In this document: piece after piece, positions 54,728 through 63,706 of the stretch | Position numbering within the stretch: position 1 is the stretch's first letter | Layout: the number at the start of each line of letters is the position of its first letter | Assembly (NCBI GenBank): GCA_022360315.1 | Contig: JAKSDA010000201.1 | Span: 1 to 64,000 of the forward strand | Direction: 5' to 3' | Length of the DNA: 64,000 bases | Source of the DNA: Pseudomonadota bacterium | GTDB lineage: Bacteria > Myxococcota_A > Polyangia > Haliangiales > Haliangiaceae | Position numbers and translations under genes: made by a program | Notes under the pieces: generated by a model | The model's database searches: none | Told to the model about the DNA's origin: nothing | What the model saw: the letters and a program-made list of their open reading frames with translations, nothing else

Positions 54728-55741
54728 TCACTCTCCGGGTTTTACCGTGACCGGATTCAAAAACGGCATCATGTGGCGCAGTTTGGCGCCCACGACCTCG
54801 ATGGGTTGCTCCTGTTCCCGGCGCCGCGTTTCGCGGAAAAACGGCCGCCCTTTGGCGTTTTCTTCGATCCATGCCGTGGCGTAGGTCCCATCTTGAATCT
54901 CCCCGAGCATCTTTTTCATCTCGGCCCGAGTGGCGTCGGTGACAACCCGGGGACCACCGGTGTAATCGCCGTGCTCGGCAGTATCGCTCACCGAATAACG
55001 CATGTAATTGAGGCCGCCGCGGTACATGAGATCGACGATCAGCTTGAGTTCGTGCAGGCACTCGAAATAGGCGATCTCGGGCTGGTAGCCGGCTTCGACC
55101 AGGGTTTCAAAGCCGGCCTTGACAAGCGCGCTCACCCCGCCGCACAAGACCGCCTGCTCGCCGAATAGATCGGTTTCGGTCTCCTCGGCAAATGTGGTTT
55201 CAAGGGTTCCGGCCCGCGTGCCGCCCAGCGCCATGGCATACGAAAGGGCCAGGTCTCTGGCACTGCCGCTGGCATCTCGATGTACGGCCAGAAGACAGGG
55301 AGTTCCGGCTCCGTCGAGGTAGGTTTCCCGCACCCGGTGCCCGGGCGATTTCGGCGCAATCATGCTGACATCGACATCGGCAGGCGGCTCGATGGTGCCA
55401 AAGCGGATGTTGAAGCCGTGGGCGAACATCAGGGTATCGCCCGCTTTCAGTCCCGGTGCGATATGCTCGCGGTAGAGCGCCGGCTGGCGCGTATCCGGGG
55501 CGAGGATCATGACCACGTCGGCCCACGCCGCAGCGTCGGCCAATCCGAGCACCTCGACGCCGTCGGCCCGGGCGCTGTCTCGGCTCTTGCTGTCCGGGCG
55601 CAGCCCGACCCGGACATCCACGCCGCTGTCTCTGAGATTGAGAGCGTGCGCGTGACCCTGTGAGCCGTAGCCGATCACAGCCACGCGTTTGGCCTTGATG
55701 AGGTCGAGATTTGCATCGGTGTCGTAGTAGATAGTCGCCAT
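54728..55741 (-). CDS. ilvC: Ketol-acid reductoisomerase
   Basis: 337 residues, class I length. Start [20 protein letters not shown] at 55741 with GGAGA upstream. The NADPH Rossmann motif [20 protein letters not shown] and [11 protein letters not shown] fit NADPH specificity. The knotted C-terminal domain carries [20 protein letters not shown] and [16 protein letters not shown] with the Mg-binding acidic residues. Second common step of valine/isoleucine synthesis; the start is one base beyond the ilvN stop. Confidence 0.98.
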   Translation of the reverse strand: MATIYYDTDANLDLIKAKRVAVIGYGSQGHAHALNLRDSGVDVRVGLRPDSKSRDSARADGVEVLGLADAAAWADVVMILAPDTRQPALYREHIAPGLKAGDTLMFAHGFNIRFGTIEPPADVDVSMIAPKSPGHRVRETYLDGAGTPCLLAVHRDASGSARDLALSYAMALGGTRAGTLETTFAEETETDLFGEQAVLCGGVSALVKAGFETLVEAGYQPEIAYFECLHELKLIVDLMYRGGLNYMRYSVSDTAEHGDYTGGPRVVTDATRAEMKKMLGEIQDGTYATAWIEENAKGRPFFRETRRREQEQPIEVVGAKLRHMMPFLNPVTVKPGE

Positions 55742-55742
55742 C

Positions 55743-56384
55743 TCATGAATCTCCGTTGGTTGGAACCCGGGCGTGGACAAAGCCCGGATCGATGGGTATT
55801 CCGTCGGCGCCGCGGGTCATGGCAATGATCCCGGTGCGCACCATTTCGACGATGCCAAACGGCTGTAAAACGTCGATGAGGCCCTGAATCTTGTCCTCGG
55901 TTCCGGTGATCTCCAGGACCAGGGACTCGGTTGTCACATCGACCACACGGGCCCGAAAGACCTCGGCGATCTGCATGACCTTGGGTCGGATCTCGGCGTT
56001 GGCCTTGACCTTGATGAGGGATAGGTCGCGCAGCAGGGTCGGTTCGTGGGTGACATCCTCGACCCGCAGGACATTGACCAGTTTGTAGAGATTGGCCTCG
56101 ACCAGGCGCGCAGTGGCGGCATCCGCTTCCATCACGATGGTCATGCGCGAGATTCCGGCGATCTCGGTCCGGCCCACTGTGAGTGAATCGATATTGTAGG
56201 CGCGCCGGCGAAACAGGGAGGTCACCCGGTTGAGCACGCCCGGGCGGTCTTCGACGTGCGCGACAAAGGTGTGCAATTCGCGGCGCAAAGCGGCGCGAGC
56301 ACCGTTTCGCTTGCCGTTGTGCCCGCTCTGGCCGTTGCCGTTGTGGCGGTGTTGTTGCTCGCGGTTTTGCTTTTCTGGTTGCAC
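55743..56384 (-). CDS. ilvN: Acetolactate synthase small (regulatory) subunit
   Basis: 213 residues. An ACT domain ([31 protein letters not shown]) plus the ALS_ss C-terminal domain ([35 protein letters not shown]) bind valine and activate IlvB. It starts with GTG at 56384, preceded by AGGAGG. The N-terminal ~35 residues (Asn/His/Gly/Arg-rich) are an unusual extension. Nine bases after ilvB. Confidence 0.96.
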   Translation of the reverse strand: MQPEKQNREQQHRHNGNGQSGHNGKRNGARAALRRELHTFVAHVEDRPGVLNRVTSLFRRRAYNIDSLTVGRTEIAGISRMTIVMEADAATARLVEANLYKLVNVLRVEDVTHEPTLLRDLSLIKVKANAEIRPKVMQIAEVFRARVVDVTTESLVLEITGTEDKIQGLIDVLQPFGIVEMVRTGIIAMTRGADGIPIDPGFVHARVPTNGDS

Positions 56385-56393
56385 GGTAGCCTC

Positions 56394-58178
56394 CTATAGC
56401 TCATCGCGGCCGGTTTCGGCGATGGCGCTGGTCGGCGCCCTGACCGGTGTATCTGGCCGGTCTTTTGATTGCCGGACCGGCGATGGTAGGGCCGACTCTT
56501 CGGGCCGGCGGATCATTTCGTGTAGTTCGGCGCCCGCCGGTACCATTGGATAGACTGAATCTTCTTGCTCGACGCGAAAATCGACCACCATGGTGGCCGC
56601 GCTGCTGCGCGCCATCTCGACCGCCCGGGGTACTTCGGCGCGGCTGGAGACGACCATCCCGTCGAGCCCGTGGGCCTGGGCCAGCTTGAGGTAATCCGGG
56701 CTGAGGATCGGCGTGGCCGCATAGCGGCGCTGGTAAAAGAATTCTTGCCACTGCCGGACCATGCCCAGATATCCATTGTTGATGATGGCGATATTCAGTT
56801 TGATGCCCTCTTGCGCGCAGGTGGACAGTTCGGCGGCTGTCATCTGAAAGCCGCCGTCCCCTGCGATGACCCAGATTTCGGCCTCGGGCCTGGCAAACCG
56901 GGCGCCGATCGCGGCCGGCAGGGCAAATCCCATCGTCCCCAGACCGCCCGAGGTGATCAGGGTGCGGGGCGCGTCATGCTTGTAATACTGCGCTTCCCAC
57001 ATCTGATGTTGCCCGACGTCGGTAACCACGATGGTGTCGCGGCCGGTCAGCCGCCACAGGTCGTGAATGACGTGCGCGGCCCACAGATGGCCGGTGTCGG
57101 GCAGACGCTGAATGTCGCGCACTGCCGCATGACCCTTGAGCCCGTCGATATAATCCAGCCACCCGGGCCGCTTGCGGCCGGCCATGGCTGCGATGAGCTG
57201 GCGCAATACCTGCTTGAGATCGCCGACCAGACCGACATCGACCGCGACGTTCTTGCTGATCTCTGCGGGGTCGATGTCGATGTGAATCTTGCGGGCACGC
57301 GGGGCATACGCAGCCAGTTTCCCGGTCACGCGGTCGTCGAAGCGCATGCCGAAACTGAGCAGCAGATCGGCCTCCTGGATGGCCTGATTGACCCACGACT
57401 CGCCGTGCATGCCCATCATTCCCAGATTGAGCGGATGGCTGGCCGGAAACCCGCCCAGCCCGAGCAGGGTCATGGCCACGGGCATTTCGCTTTTTTCGAC
57501 AAATTCGAGGACCTCGGCCCCGGCCACCGAGTGAATGACGCCCTGTCCGGCCAGGATCACCGGTCGCTCGGCCCGGTCGATGAGCTCGATGGCGTGCTCG
57601 TATTCCTCGGCCACAGCGGCCAGATCGGTCCGGTAGCCGGGCAGCCGTATCGGGGCCTCATCGGGTTGATAGTCGATTTCGGCCTGTTGGGCGTTTTTGG
57701 TAATATCGATCAATACCGGCCCCGGGCGCCCGGAGCGCGCGATGTAGAATGCCTCGCGCACCGTGCGATCGATGTCCTCGGCACGGGTGACCAGGTAATT
57801 GTGTTTTGTGATCGGCTGGGTAATGCCGGTGACATCCACTTCCTGAAAGGCATCTTTTCCGATCATCGCTTCCGGAACCTGGCCGGTGATGCAGACGATC
57901 GGGGATGAATCGAGCATCGCCGTGGCAATGCCCGTGACCAGGTTGGTCGCCCCGGGCCCCGAGGTCGCTATGGCCACGCCGACCTTGCCCGACGCCCTCG
58001 CATAGCCGTCGGCCATGTGCGCCGCGCCCTGCTCGTGTCTGACCAGTACGTGGTGGATGTCGTAGTCGAGCATGGCGTCATAGGCGGGGAGGATGGCTCC
58101 ACCCGGATAACCAAATACCGTGTCCACGCCCTCGCGGGTGAGAGCTTCCCATAGGATCTGCGCGCCTCTACGTTTCAT
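56394..58178 (-). CDS. ilvB: Acetolactate synthase large (catalytic) subunit
   Basis: 594 residues, thiamine-diphosphate enzyme. VFGYPGGAILPAYDAM, LVRHEQGAAHMADGYARASG with the catalytic Glu, SGPGATNLVTGIATA, FGMRFDDRVTGKLA for FAD and the ThDP motif IAGDGGFQMTAAELST are all present. First gene of the minus-strand operon ilvB-ilvN-ilvC-leuA-leuC-leuD-cimA-leuB. ATG at 58178 has caggggac upstream. The ~45-residue Pro/Ser/Arg-rich tail after EMIRRPEES is longer than usual. Confidence 0.97.
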   Translation of the reverse strand: MKRRGAQILWEALTREGVDTVFGYPGGAILPAYDAMLDYDIHHVLVRHEQGAAHMADGYARASGKVGVAIATSGPGATNLVTGIATAMLDSSPIVCITGQVPEAMIGKDAFQEVDVTGITQPITKHNYLVTRAEDIDRTVREAFYIARSGRPGPVLIDITKNAQQAEIDYQPDEAPIRLPGYRTDLAAVAEEYEHAIELIDRAERPVILAGQGVIHSVAGAEVLEFVEKSEMPVAMTLLGLGGFPASHPLNLGMMGMHGESWVNQAIQEADLLLSFGMRFDDRVTGKLAAYAPRARKIHIDIDPAEISKNVAVDVGLVGDLKQVLRQLIAAMAGRKRPGWLDYIDGLKGHAAVRDIQRLPDTGHLWAAHVIHDLWRLTGRDTIVVTDVGQHQMWEAQYYKHDAPRTLITSGGLGTMGFALPAAIGARFARPEAEIWVIAGDGGFQMTAAELSTCAQEGIKLNIAIINNGYLGMVRQWQEFFYQRRYAATPILSPDYLKLAQAHGLDGMVVSSRAEVPRAVEMARSSAATMVVDFRVEQEDSVYPMVPAGAELHEMIRRPEESALPSPVRQSKDRPDTPVRAPTSAIAETGRDEL

Positions 58179-58217
58179 ACATGTCCCCTGTGCAGGTGAA
58201 CGCCCCGCGCCATGATT

Positions 58218-58249
58218 GTTTCGGCGTTTCGGCGTTTCGGCGTTTCAGC
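58218..58249. repeat. Four 8-base tandem units in the ilvB-ilvD divergent region
   Basis: gtttcggc occurs three times in a row (58218, 58226, 58234), followed by gtttcagc. It lies ~40 bases upstream of ilvB and could be a regulator-binding array or simple slippage repeat. Confidence 0.85.
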
Positions 58250-58338
58250 CGCTACTGTGTCTTTAAAATGTTTGTAGAATGCCCCGGTATGAACACATCG
58301 TTCATGTCGAGAGAAACTGCACTGGCAAACGTCGATAT

Positions 58339-58364
58339 CCCGCCGCACCCATGGGTGCGGCGGG
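58339..58364. promoter_or_regulatory. ilvD: Perfect 26-base palindrome upstream of ilvD
   Basis: Both 13-base halves (cccgccgcaccca / tgggtgcggcggg) are exact reverse complements with no loop. It is 33 bases before the ilvD ATG and inside the divergent ilvB/ilvD region. As DNA it could be a dimeric operator; as RNA it would form a very stable hairpin in the ilvD leader. It is too close to ilvD and lacks T-runs for an ordinary terminator. Confidence 0.6.
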
Positions 58365-58397
58365 CTCGGGTCACGTGCAAATTCACCTGGAGTAATC

Positions 58398-60083
58398 ATG
58401 TCCAATAACCGGCGGAGTCGAACGATTACCAGTGGAGTCCAGCGGACTGCCAACCGAGCCATGCTGCGCGCGGTCGGCTTTGACGACGGCGATTTCGACA
58501 AGCCGATCGTCGGTGTCGCAAATGCATACAGCAATCTCACCCCCTGCAATGCCGGACTCGACGGGTTGGCCCGGCAGGCGATGGCGGCGCTGGATCAGTC
58601 CGGCGCCAAGGGACAGACGTTTGGCACGATCACTGTGTCCGATGGAATCTCCATGGGTACAGAGGGCATGAAGTACTCGCTGGTGTCGCGCGAGGTGATC
58701 GCCGACTCGATCGAAACCGTGACATGTGGCCAGAGCATGGACGGCGTGCTCGCGCTGGGCGGATGCGACAAAAATATGCCAGGCGCCATGATGGCCATTG
58801 CGCGCATCAATATCCCGGCCATCTTTGTCTACGGCGGCACGATCAAGCCCGGCCACCACGGGGGCAGCGATTTGACCGTGGTGAGCGCGTTCGAAGCGGT
58901 AGGGCGGCACGCTTCGGGCGCCATATCGGATGCGGAATTGTCGGCCATCGAGCGCCACGCCTGTCCGGGCCCCGGATCGTGTGGTGGCATGTTCACCGCC
59001 AACACCATGTCGAGTGCGTTCGAGGCCATGGGTATGAGTTTGCCGCGCTCGTCGACCATGGCGGCCGAAGACGGCGAAAAAGCCGACAGCGCGGCCGAGA
59101 GTGCGCGTGTGCTGGTCGACGCGATCGGCAAAAATCTCCTGCCCCGGCACATTCTCACCCGCGAGGCGTTCTTGAATGCCATTGCGGTAACCATGGCGGT
59201 CGGCGGCTCGACCAATGCGGTTCTCCATCTGCTGGCGATCGCTCATGCGGCCGAGGTCGAACTCGGCCTCGACGATTTCGAGCAGGTCGGAGCGAACGTT
59301 CCAGTGCTCTGCGATCTCAAGCCTTCTGGCCGGTACGTCACGGTGGACTTTCACCGCGCCGGTGGAGTGCCCCAGGTGATGAAGATGCTGCTCGACCACG
59401 GAGTCCTTCACGGCGATTGCCTTACCATCTCGGGACAGACCATCGCGGAGATCGTGGCCGATGTACCGGCCGAGCCAGCCGCCGATCAAGATGTCATTCG
59501 ACCATGGGACCGGCCTTTGTACCCCACCGGCCATCTGGCCATCTTGCGCGGCAACCTCGCTCCCGATGGCTGTGTGGCCAAGCTCAGCGGGGTGACCAAC
59601 CGGCGGATCCGCGGTCCTGCCCGCGTGTTCGACCGCGAAGAGGATTGTTTGGCTGCAATTCTGGCCGGCGATATCGGCCCGGGCGATGTGCTGGTCATAC
59701 GCTACGAGGGCCCGGTAGGTGGTCCCGGTATGCGAGAAATGTTGGCTCCGACCTCGGCGATCATCGGAGCCGGGCTGGGTGACCGGGTCGGGCTTCTGAC
59801 CGATGGGCGCTTTTCTGGCGGCACCTACGGCCTGGTGGTCGGTCATGTGGTTCCCGAAGCTGCCGTGGGCGGACCGATTGCTCTGGTCCGCGATGGAGAC
59901 CCTATATTGATCGATGCCGATGCACGTGTGGTCCAACTCGACATCGACCGCGAGGAAATGGCCCGGCGCCGCGCGGCGTTCCGCCCACCACCAACTCGCT
60001 ACAAACGCGGTGTGCTGGCCAAATACGCCCGGCTGGTAGCGCCGGCCGACCGGGGCGCTGTGACCGATATCGACAGTGCCTGA
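58398..60083 (+). CDS. ilvD: Dihydroxy-acid dehydratase
   Basis: 561 residues. Fe-S enzyme converting dihydroxy acids to 2-oxo acids for valine and isoleucine. [80 protein letters not shown] and [20 protein letters not shown] are family signatures; the cluster cysteines are present. Transcribed divergently from the ilvB operon across a 219-base region with a palindrome and tandem repeat. A hairpin with an adjacent A/T tract follows at 60147. Confidence 0.97.
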   Translation: MSNNRRSRTITSGVQRTANRAMLRAVGFDDGDFDKPIVGVANAYSNLTPCNAGLDGLARQAMAALDQSGAKGQTFGTITVSDGISMGTEGMKYSLVSREVIADSIETVTCGQSMDGVLALGGCDKNMPGAMMAIARINIPAIFVYGGTIKPGHHGGSDLTVVSAFEAVGRHASGAISDAELSAIERHACPGPGSCGGMFTANTMSSAFEAMGMSLPRSSTMAAEDGEKADSAAESARVLVDAIGKNLLPRHILTREAFLNAIAVTMAVGGSTNAVLHLLAIAHAAEVELGLDDFEQVGANVPVLCDLKPSGRYVTVDFHRAGGVPQVMKMLLDHGVLHGDCLTISGQTIAEIVADVPAEPAADQDVIRPWDRPLYPTGHLAILRGNLAPDGCVAKLSGVTNRRIRGPARVFDREEDCLAAILAGDIGPGDVLVIRYEGPVGGPGMREMLAPTSAIIGAGLGDRVGLLTDGRFSGGTYGLVVGHVVPEAAVGGPIALVRDGDPILIDADARVVQLDIDREEMARRRAAFRPPPTRYKRGVLAKYARLVAPADRGAVTDIDSA

Positions 60084-60146
60084 GCTCATATTGCTGCTCT
60101 TCGAGTCATTGCTTGAGAAAAACGCCAAAAAAACGCCAAAAAAAAA

Positions 60147-60169
60147 CCCCGCAGAGTGTTTCTGCGGGG
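60147..60169 (-). terminator. Intrinsic terminator between convergent genes
   Basis: The stem ccccgcaga / tctgcgggg has 9 base pairs and the loop gtgtt. On the plus side it is preceded by long A-runs, which read as T-runs after the hairpin on the minus strand. It is therefore a good terminator for minus-strand transcripts arriving from the regulator gene. On plus it can only act as a stem without U-tract behind ilvD. Confidence 0.65.
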
Positions 60170-60615
60170 CTTCGTATCTACCTTGCGGTGGCTACGTAGA
60201 CCCGCTTCCGCAAATAATGACGAGTACGAGACCGAGAAGGCTTACAAGAATGCTCGTAGAGAGGCTTACACGAAGCCCGCTGGACAAGAGCCCAGTGGTC
60301 GGAAGAAATGCGGAAGCACTAGCCTTACGAGACATTAATTAAACCTTAGCGGCCGCCTGGTCTTGAGTCAATTCGAAGTCGACCGCAAAATGCACTTTGT
60401 CCCGCCACGTCTCACAAGGATCGTCCCATAACGATCGTTCTTCGAGCCTGGCCGACGTGTGCGGCAATGAAAGCGTCTCTGCGTTGCTCATGGCGACGTG
60501 TTCGCAATCCATGGATCGCGAGACGCCGCCAATGAGCCAGAGCCTAGTTCCTGCGCGCAGTCCCTTGAGGTGGATTCATGAAATAGTAAATCGTGTGTTG
60601 AATCGCGACCAGCAA

Positions 60616-60687
60616 GAGAACGGTGGAGAACGGTGGAGAACGGTGGAGAACACAGTGGAGAACAGTGAAAAACAGTGGAGAACAGTC
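60616..60687. repeat. Seven units of a ~10-base tandem repeat
   Basis: Units gagaacggtg x3 (60616-60645), gagaacacagtg, gagaacagtg, aaaaacagtg and gagaacagtc run without gap to 60687. The period of one helical turn puts all copies on the same face of the DNA. No coding function is supported. Confidence 0.88.
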
Positions 60688-60820
60688 GGATTGTGAACGG
60701 AGGGAGTCGACTCTGGGCAAATGTGACACGTCTGTGTCAGCATTGTGTGTTCCGCTTCGATCTGGAACGCTGACCGGAGCGATGTGGGACGCGGCCAAAA
60801 TCCCCTGCGTGGTGCCGAAA

Positions 60821-61816
60821 CTATATCTCGCTGTGGCGAAATCGATTTCGATATGCGGCCGGGGATACTTGTATCGTGTCCTGAAATGCTCGTCGCATCA
60901 TTTCGGCACTGCCAAAGCCGCACTCGGCGGCGATTTCGTCGATGGACTCGCGAGTTTCCTCGAGGCGGTGTCGGGCTGCTTCGACCCGGGCTCTGCGCAC
61001 AAATCGGGCCGGGGTGTGGCCGGTTTCTTCGGCGAACCGCCGGGCAAAGTTGCGCGGGCTCATTCCGGCCCGGCGCGCCAGCTCGGGAACCCGCAGATCC
61101 TCGTGGGGATGAGCGGCGACCCATGCGATCAGCTCGGTGAGCGGTTGCCGCGCCGCCTGTTGCGCGGCAAGTGGCGCGCTGAACTGGGATTGTCCACCGG
61201 GTCGCTTGAGAAATACGACCAGAAGGCGAGCGACCATCAAGGCCATATCGCGGCCCATATCCTCCTCGACCAGCGCCAGGGACAGATCGATTCCCGCGGT
61301 GACCCCGGCCGACGTGTACACATTGCCGTCGCGGATATAGATCGCGTCGCTTTCGACCTCGACATCGGGATAGGCGCGGGCCAGCTCGTCGGCACAGAAC
61401 CAGTGTGTGGTCGCCCGCCGCTCCGACAGAATTCCAGCTCGAGCCAGTACGAAAGCACCACTGCACACCGAGGCAACCCGGCGGGCTCGATCGGCGATCC
61501 GGCGCAGCGAGGCCAGTGCGCGGTCATCAATGGCCAGGTCGGGGCGGTTGGCACTGCCAGCCACGATCAGAGTATCGACCGGCCCGCGCACCGCCGAAAT
61601 CCCCCGGGCAGTGACGCTGAGGCCGCACGTTGTCGCTATCGGGCCGGCCTGCGAAGCCGCGACCTCGGACCGGTAGGTCGGCGTCGTATTACCGATATAC
61701 GCCATATATCGCCTGGCTGCGTCGAATACATCGAGCGGCCCGGCGAGATCCAGGAGCTGCACCTCGGGGGGAGCAAATAATACGATTCGGCGCGGACGCC
61801 CGATTTGACCCATCAT
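60821..61816 (-). CDS. GlxA-family AraC-type transcriptional regulator (DJ-1/PfpI + HTH)
   Basis: 331 residues. The N-terminal DJ-1/PfpI domain (IVLFAPPEVQLLDLAGPLDV, TLIVAGSANRPD, VASVCSGAFVLARAGIL with the nucleophile-elbow Cys, ATTHW) is followed by an AraC HTH pair (LARRAGMSPRNFARRFAEET … FGSAEMMRRAFQDTIQVSPA). Such proteins sense small nitrogenous ligands and activate neighbouring catabolic genes. The start at 61816 faces a divergent HD-domain gene, with an inverted repeat in the gap. Transcription probably ends at the hairpin near 60150. Confidence 0.93.
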   Translation of the reverse strand: MMGQIGRPRRIVLFAPPEVQLLDLAGPLDVFDAARRYMAYIGNTTPTYRSEVAASQAGPIATTCGLSVTARGISAVRGPVDTLIVAGSANRPDLAIDDRALASLRRIADRARRVASVCSGAFVLARAGILSERRATTHWFCADELARAYPDVEVESDAIYIRDGNVYTSAGVTAGIDLSLALVEEDMGRDMALMVARLLVVFLKRPGGQSQFSAPLAAQQAARQPLTELIAWVAAHPHEDLRVPELARRAGMSPRNFARRFAEETGHTPARFVRRARVEAARHRLEETRESIDEIAAECGFGSAEMMRRAFQDTIQVSPAAYRNRFRHSEI

Positions 61817-61833
61817 GAAGCAAGCATAGCAAG

Positions 61834-61872
61834 GTTGGCAGAAAAGGTGGGAAAAATGTCCTTTCTGCCAAC
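61834..61872. promoter_or_regulatory. Long inverted repeat in a divergent promoter region
   Basis: Left arm gttggcagaaaagg (61834-61847) and right arm cctttctgccaac (61860-61872) are reverse complements except for one inserted A, with a 12-base A-rich centre. It fills most of the gap between the GlxA-type regulator and the HD gene, a typical place for an autoregulatory AraC-family operator. Confidence 0.5.
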
Positions 61873-61875
61873 GTC

Positions 61876-62616
61876 GTGGCAGGTCATCCTGACCGTATGT
61901 TGCATCGCATTTCTTCTTTTAATGCTGTCCGTCGGGCCAAGGTGGCCACACGTATGGCAGCGCTCGTGGCTGGGCAGCACGTGCGCCGGGGAGTTCACCG
62001 GCTGGGTCTGCACCGGCCAAATTCTCTGCCCGAGGATGCGTTCGATCCTCCGGACAGTGTATTGTGCCAGCGCGCCACCCGGTTGGTCGATGAGGTATCG
62101 CCGGCGTTTTTGTTTAACCACTGTGTGCGGACCTGGGCGTTTGGCGTGGCGGTCGGTATTCACCTGGGCTACAAATTTGACCGCGAATTGCTTTATCTCG
62201 CTGCGATCATGCACGATCTCGGTCTCACTGACCGGTACAGCGGCGCCGATTGGTTCGAGCGCCGGGGGGCGCGGGCAGCGCGGGCATTTTGTCTCGACCA
62301 GGGCATGTCCGAGCGGCGCGCCGCGCTCGTCCACGACGCGATCTTGCTGCACGACCAGTTTCAGGCCGCGCAGCGCGAAGCAGAGGTCGCGTTGGTCCAT
62401 TTTGGCGCCGGGGTGGATGTGATCGGCTTTCGCGCCGAGGACGTCGCTGTGGCGACCAGAAATGCGGTTGTCGAGCGCTGGCCGCGGCTCGGCTTTAAAC
62501 GCGAGATGCTTCCTCTGGTCGTGCGAGAAGCGGAACGCAATCCCGCCTGTCCCATCGCCGATCATCTGGCGCTGGGTCTGGCCAGCCGGGTCCGGGCTGC
62601 CCCGTTTGCCGAGTGA
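61876..62616 (+). CDS. HD-domain hydrolase (cyanamide-hydratase-like)
   Basis: 246 residues. SPAFLFNHCVRTWAFG supplies the first His and LYLAAIMHDLGLTDRYSG the HD pair. The 'FNHxxRTxxFG…HDLGL' spacing is that of the cyanamide hydratase / urea-amidolyase-associated HD branch rather than of nucleotide phosphohydrolases. GTG at 61876 and ATG at 61897 are both possible starts. Divergent from the GlxA-type regulator, which may control it; convergent with a lipoprotein gene 17 bases away. Substrate unknown. Confidence 0.8.
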   Translation: MAGHPDRMLHRISSFNAVRRAKVATRMAALVAGQHVRRGVHRLGLHRPNSLPEDAFDPPDSVLCQRATRLVDEVSPAFLFNHCVRTWAFGVAVGIHLGYKFDRELLYLAAIMHDLGLTDRYSGADWFERRGARAARAFCLDQGMSERRAALVHDAILLHDQFQAAQREAEVALVHFGAGVDVIGFRAEDVAVATRNAVVERWPRLGFKREMLPLVVREAERNPACPIADHLALGLASRVRAAPFAE

Positions 62617-62633
62617 TCCAAGTCCTGGTTCCG

Positions 62634-63533
62634 CTACTCCAGCGAGCGCAACCGGTGTCTGTGTTTGGCCAGAAAGTCGGCCAGTGTGCGACGCTGATAT
62701 CTGCCCGCCCGGCCGAGCCGGGTGTCGCCGGACGCGACCAGGTCGATCAATCCGGCGAGGTCGCGGGTCAGCTCGCGCCAGCCGGGCGGCGGTGCACGAC
62801 CGGACCGGCGATCCGATGCGCTCGATCGGCGCTCGGCAAGGTGATGTTCGGGATCGACGTCGGTCAGCGGATACAGGCAGTGCATCATGCGGTGTATTCG
62901 GGACGGCGAATCGCCGGCCGGGCCGGTCGGTACGACTGCGTCGGCCAGGGCGCGGGTGCAATAGCCGATCAGTCGGAGTCGAGCATTGGCAGCGAGCGGG
63001 CCGCCCTGGCCGGCGATCGCTTTGAGCTCGGCCATGCGACCGCGCACTTGACTGCGCGTGGCCGGCGGATGGGCGTCGAACCGGAGCACGGTAAAGGCCG
63101 CTCGCCCGTGGACATGGCTGCGCTCGCGAGCCAGCAATCGATCGACATCGCGCAGCAATGCGGCGAGTACTGCGTCCGTGGCCGCGCGGCCGCGCGCTGC
63201 CCGACCGGTCAGGCCCAGGCCGCGATGAAGGGCGACCAGGCTGGTATCGTCCCGGGCAAAGCGGGCGTCGTCGAACAGGTCGAGCAAATAGTGAATTCGG
63301 CTCCAGGCGGCGTCCAGCTGACCGGCACGAGCGCCTGTGGCCAGCCGATCGAGCGCCGCCGCGGTGCCTTCGACATCGGTGATCGGAATGGTCAGCGCGG
63401 TTTCGCGCTCGGCCGGGGCGACCTGATCGGCCGCAGTTTCGGCAGCGGTGCGCCGCGGAGAAGCGCCCGCAGTACAGCTGGCCACAGTCCACAGGACCAC
63501 GGCCGGCACGAGCGACACAGCCGGACTACGCAT
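62634..63533 (-). CDS. Helical lipoprotein of unknown function
   Basis: 299 residues. The signal MRSPAVSLVPAVVLWTVASC ends in a lipobox (VASC). The mature part is Ala/Arg-rich and helical, with ALRDVDRLLARERSHVHGRA-like amphipathic segments and no catalytic motif I recognise. The ATG at 63533 is favoured by the signal peptide; the longer frame from 63827 is Arg/Pro-rich non-coding sequence. Divergent from the gene at the window's right end. Confidence 0.68.
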   Translation of the reverse strand: MRSPAVSLVPAVVLWTVASCTAGASPRRTAAETAADQVAPAERETALTIPITDVEGTAAALDRLATGARAGQLDAAWSRIHYLLDLFDDARFARDDTSLVALHRGLGLTGRAARGRAATDAVLAALLRDVDRLLARERSHVHGRAAFTVLRFDAHPPATRSQVRGRMAELKAIAGQGGPLAANARLRLIGYCTRALADAVVPTGPAGDSPSRIHRMMHCLYPLTDVDPEHHLAERRSSASDRRSGRAPPPGWRELTRDLAGLIDLVASGDTRLGRAGRYQRRTLADFLAKHRHRLRSLE

Positions 63534-63706
63534 GGCGCGATCATACGCCGAATTGGCCCATCCAGCGGCGTGCAACTCGCTCGTTTGTGACCGGGCGCAA
63601 CGGTCGCAAGCGGGGGTGTGACGGAGCGGAGCGACGGGCGGCCGACATTCGATCGACGGTGCGGTTCTTGACACAGACGGCCGCCGCTCATAGCGTTCGG
63701 TTCCCG

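Larger units (their letters stand above)
60084..60820. other. Region without a recognised gene between ilvD and the GlxA-type regulator
   Basis: About 740 bases holding a terminator hairpin, a possible small frame at 60156-60338 with a charged peptide (EYETEKAYKNARREAYTK) of unknown value, and a 10-base tandem repeat array at 60616-60687. No tRNA, tmRNA or insertion sequence was found. Confidence 0.5.

Noticed and set aside
58179-58397. Attenuator leader peptide for the ilv operon
   Set aside because: The short frames in this region are not enriched in Leu, Val or Ile codons, and there is no terminator with a T-run.
58383-60128. 581-codon open frame antisense to ilvD
   Set aside because: Shadow of the strongly conserved ilvD; its composition is that of reversed codons.
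60210-60224. tmRNA-tag-like codons (Ala-Asn-Asn-Asp-Glu)
   Set aside because: No stop follows at tag length and there is no tRNA-like domain or conserved tmRNA 5' end.
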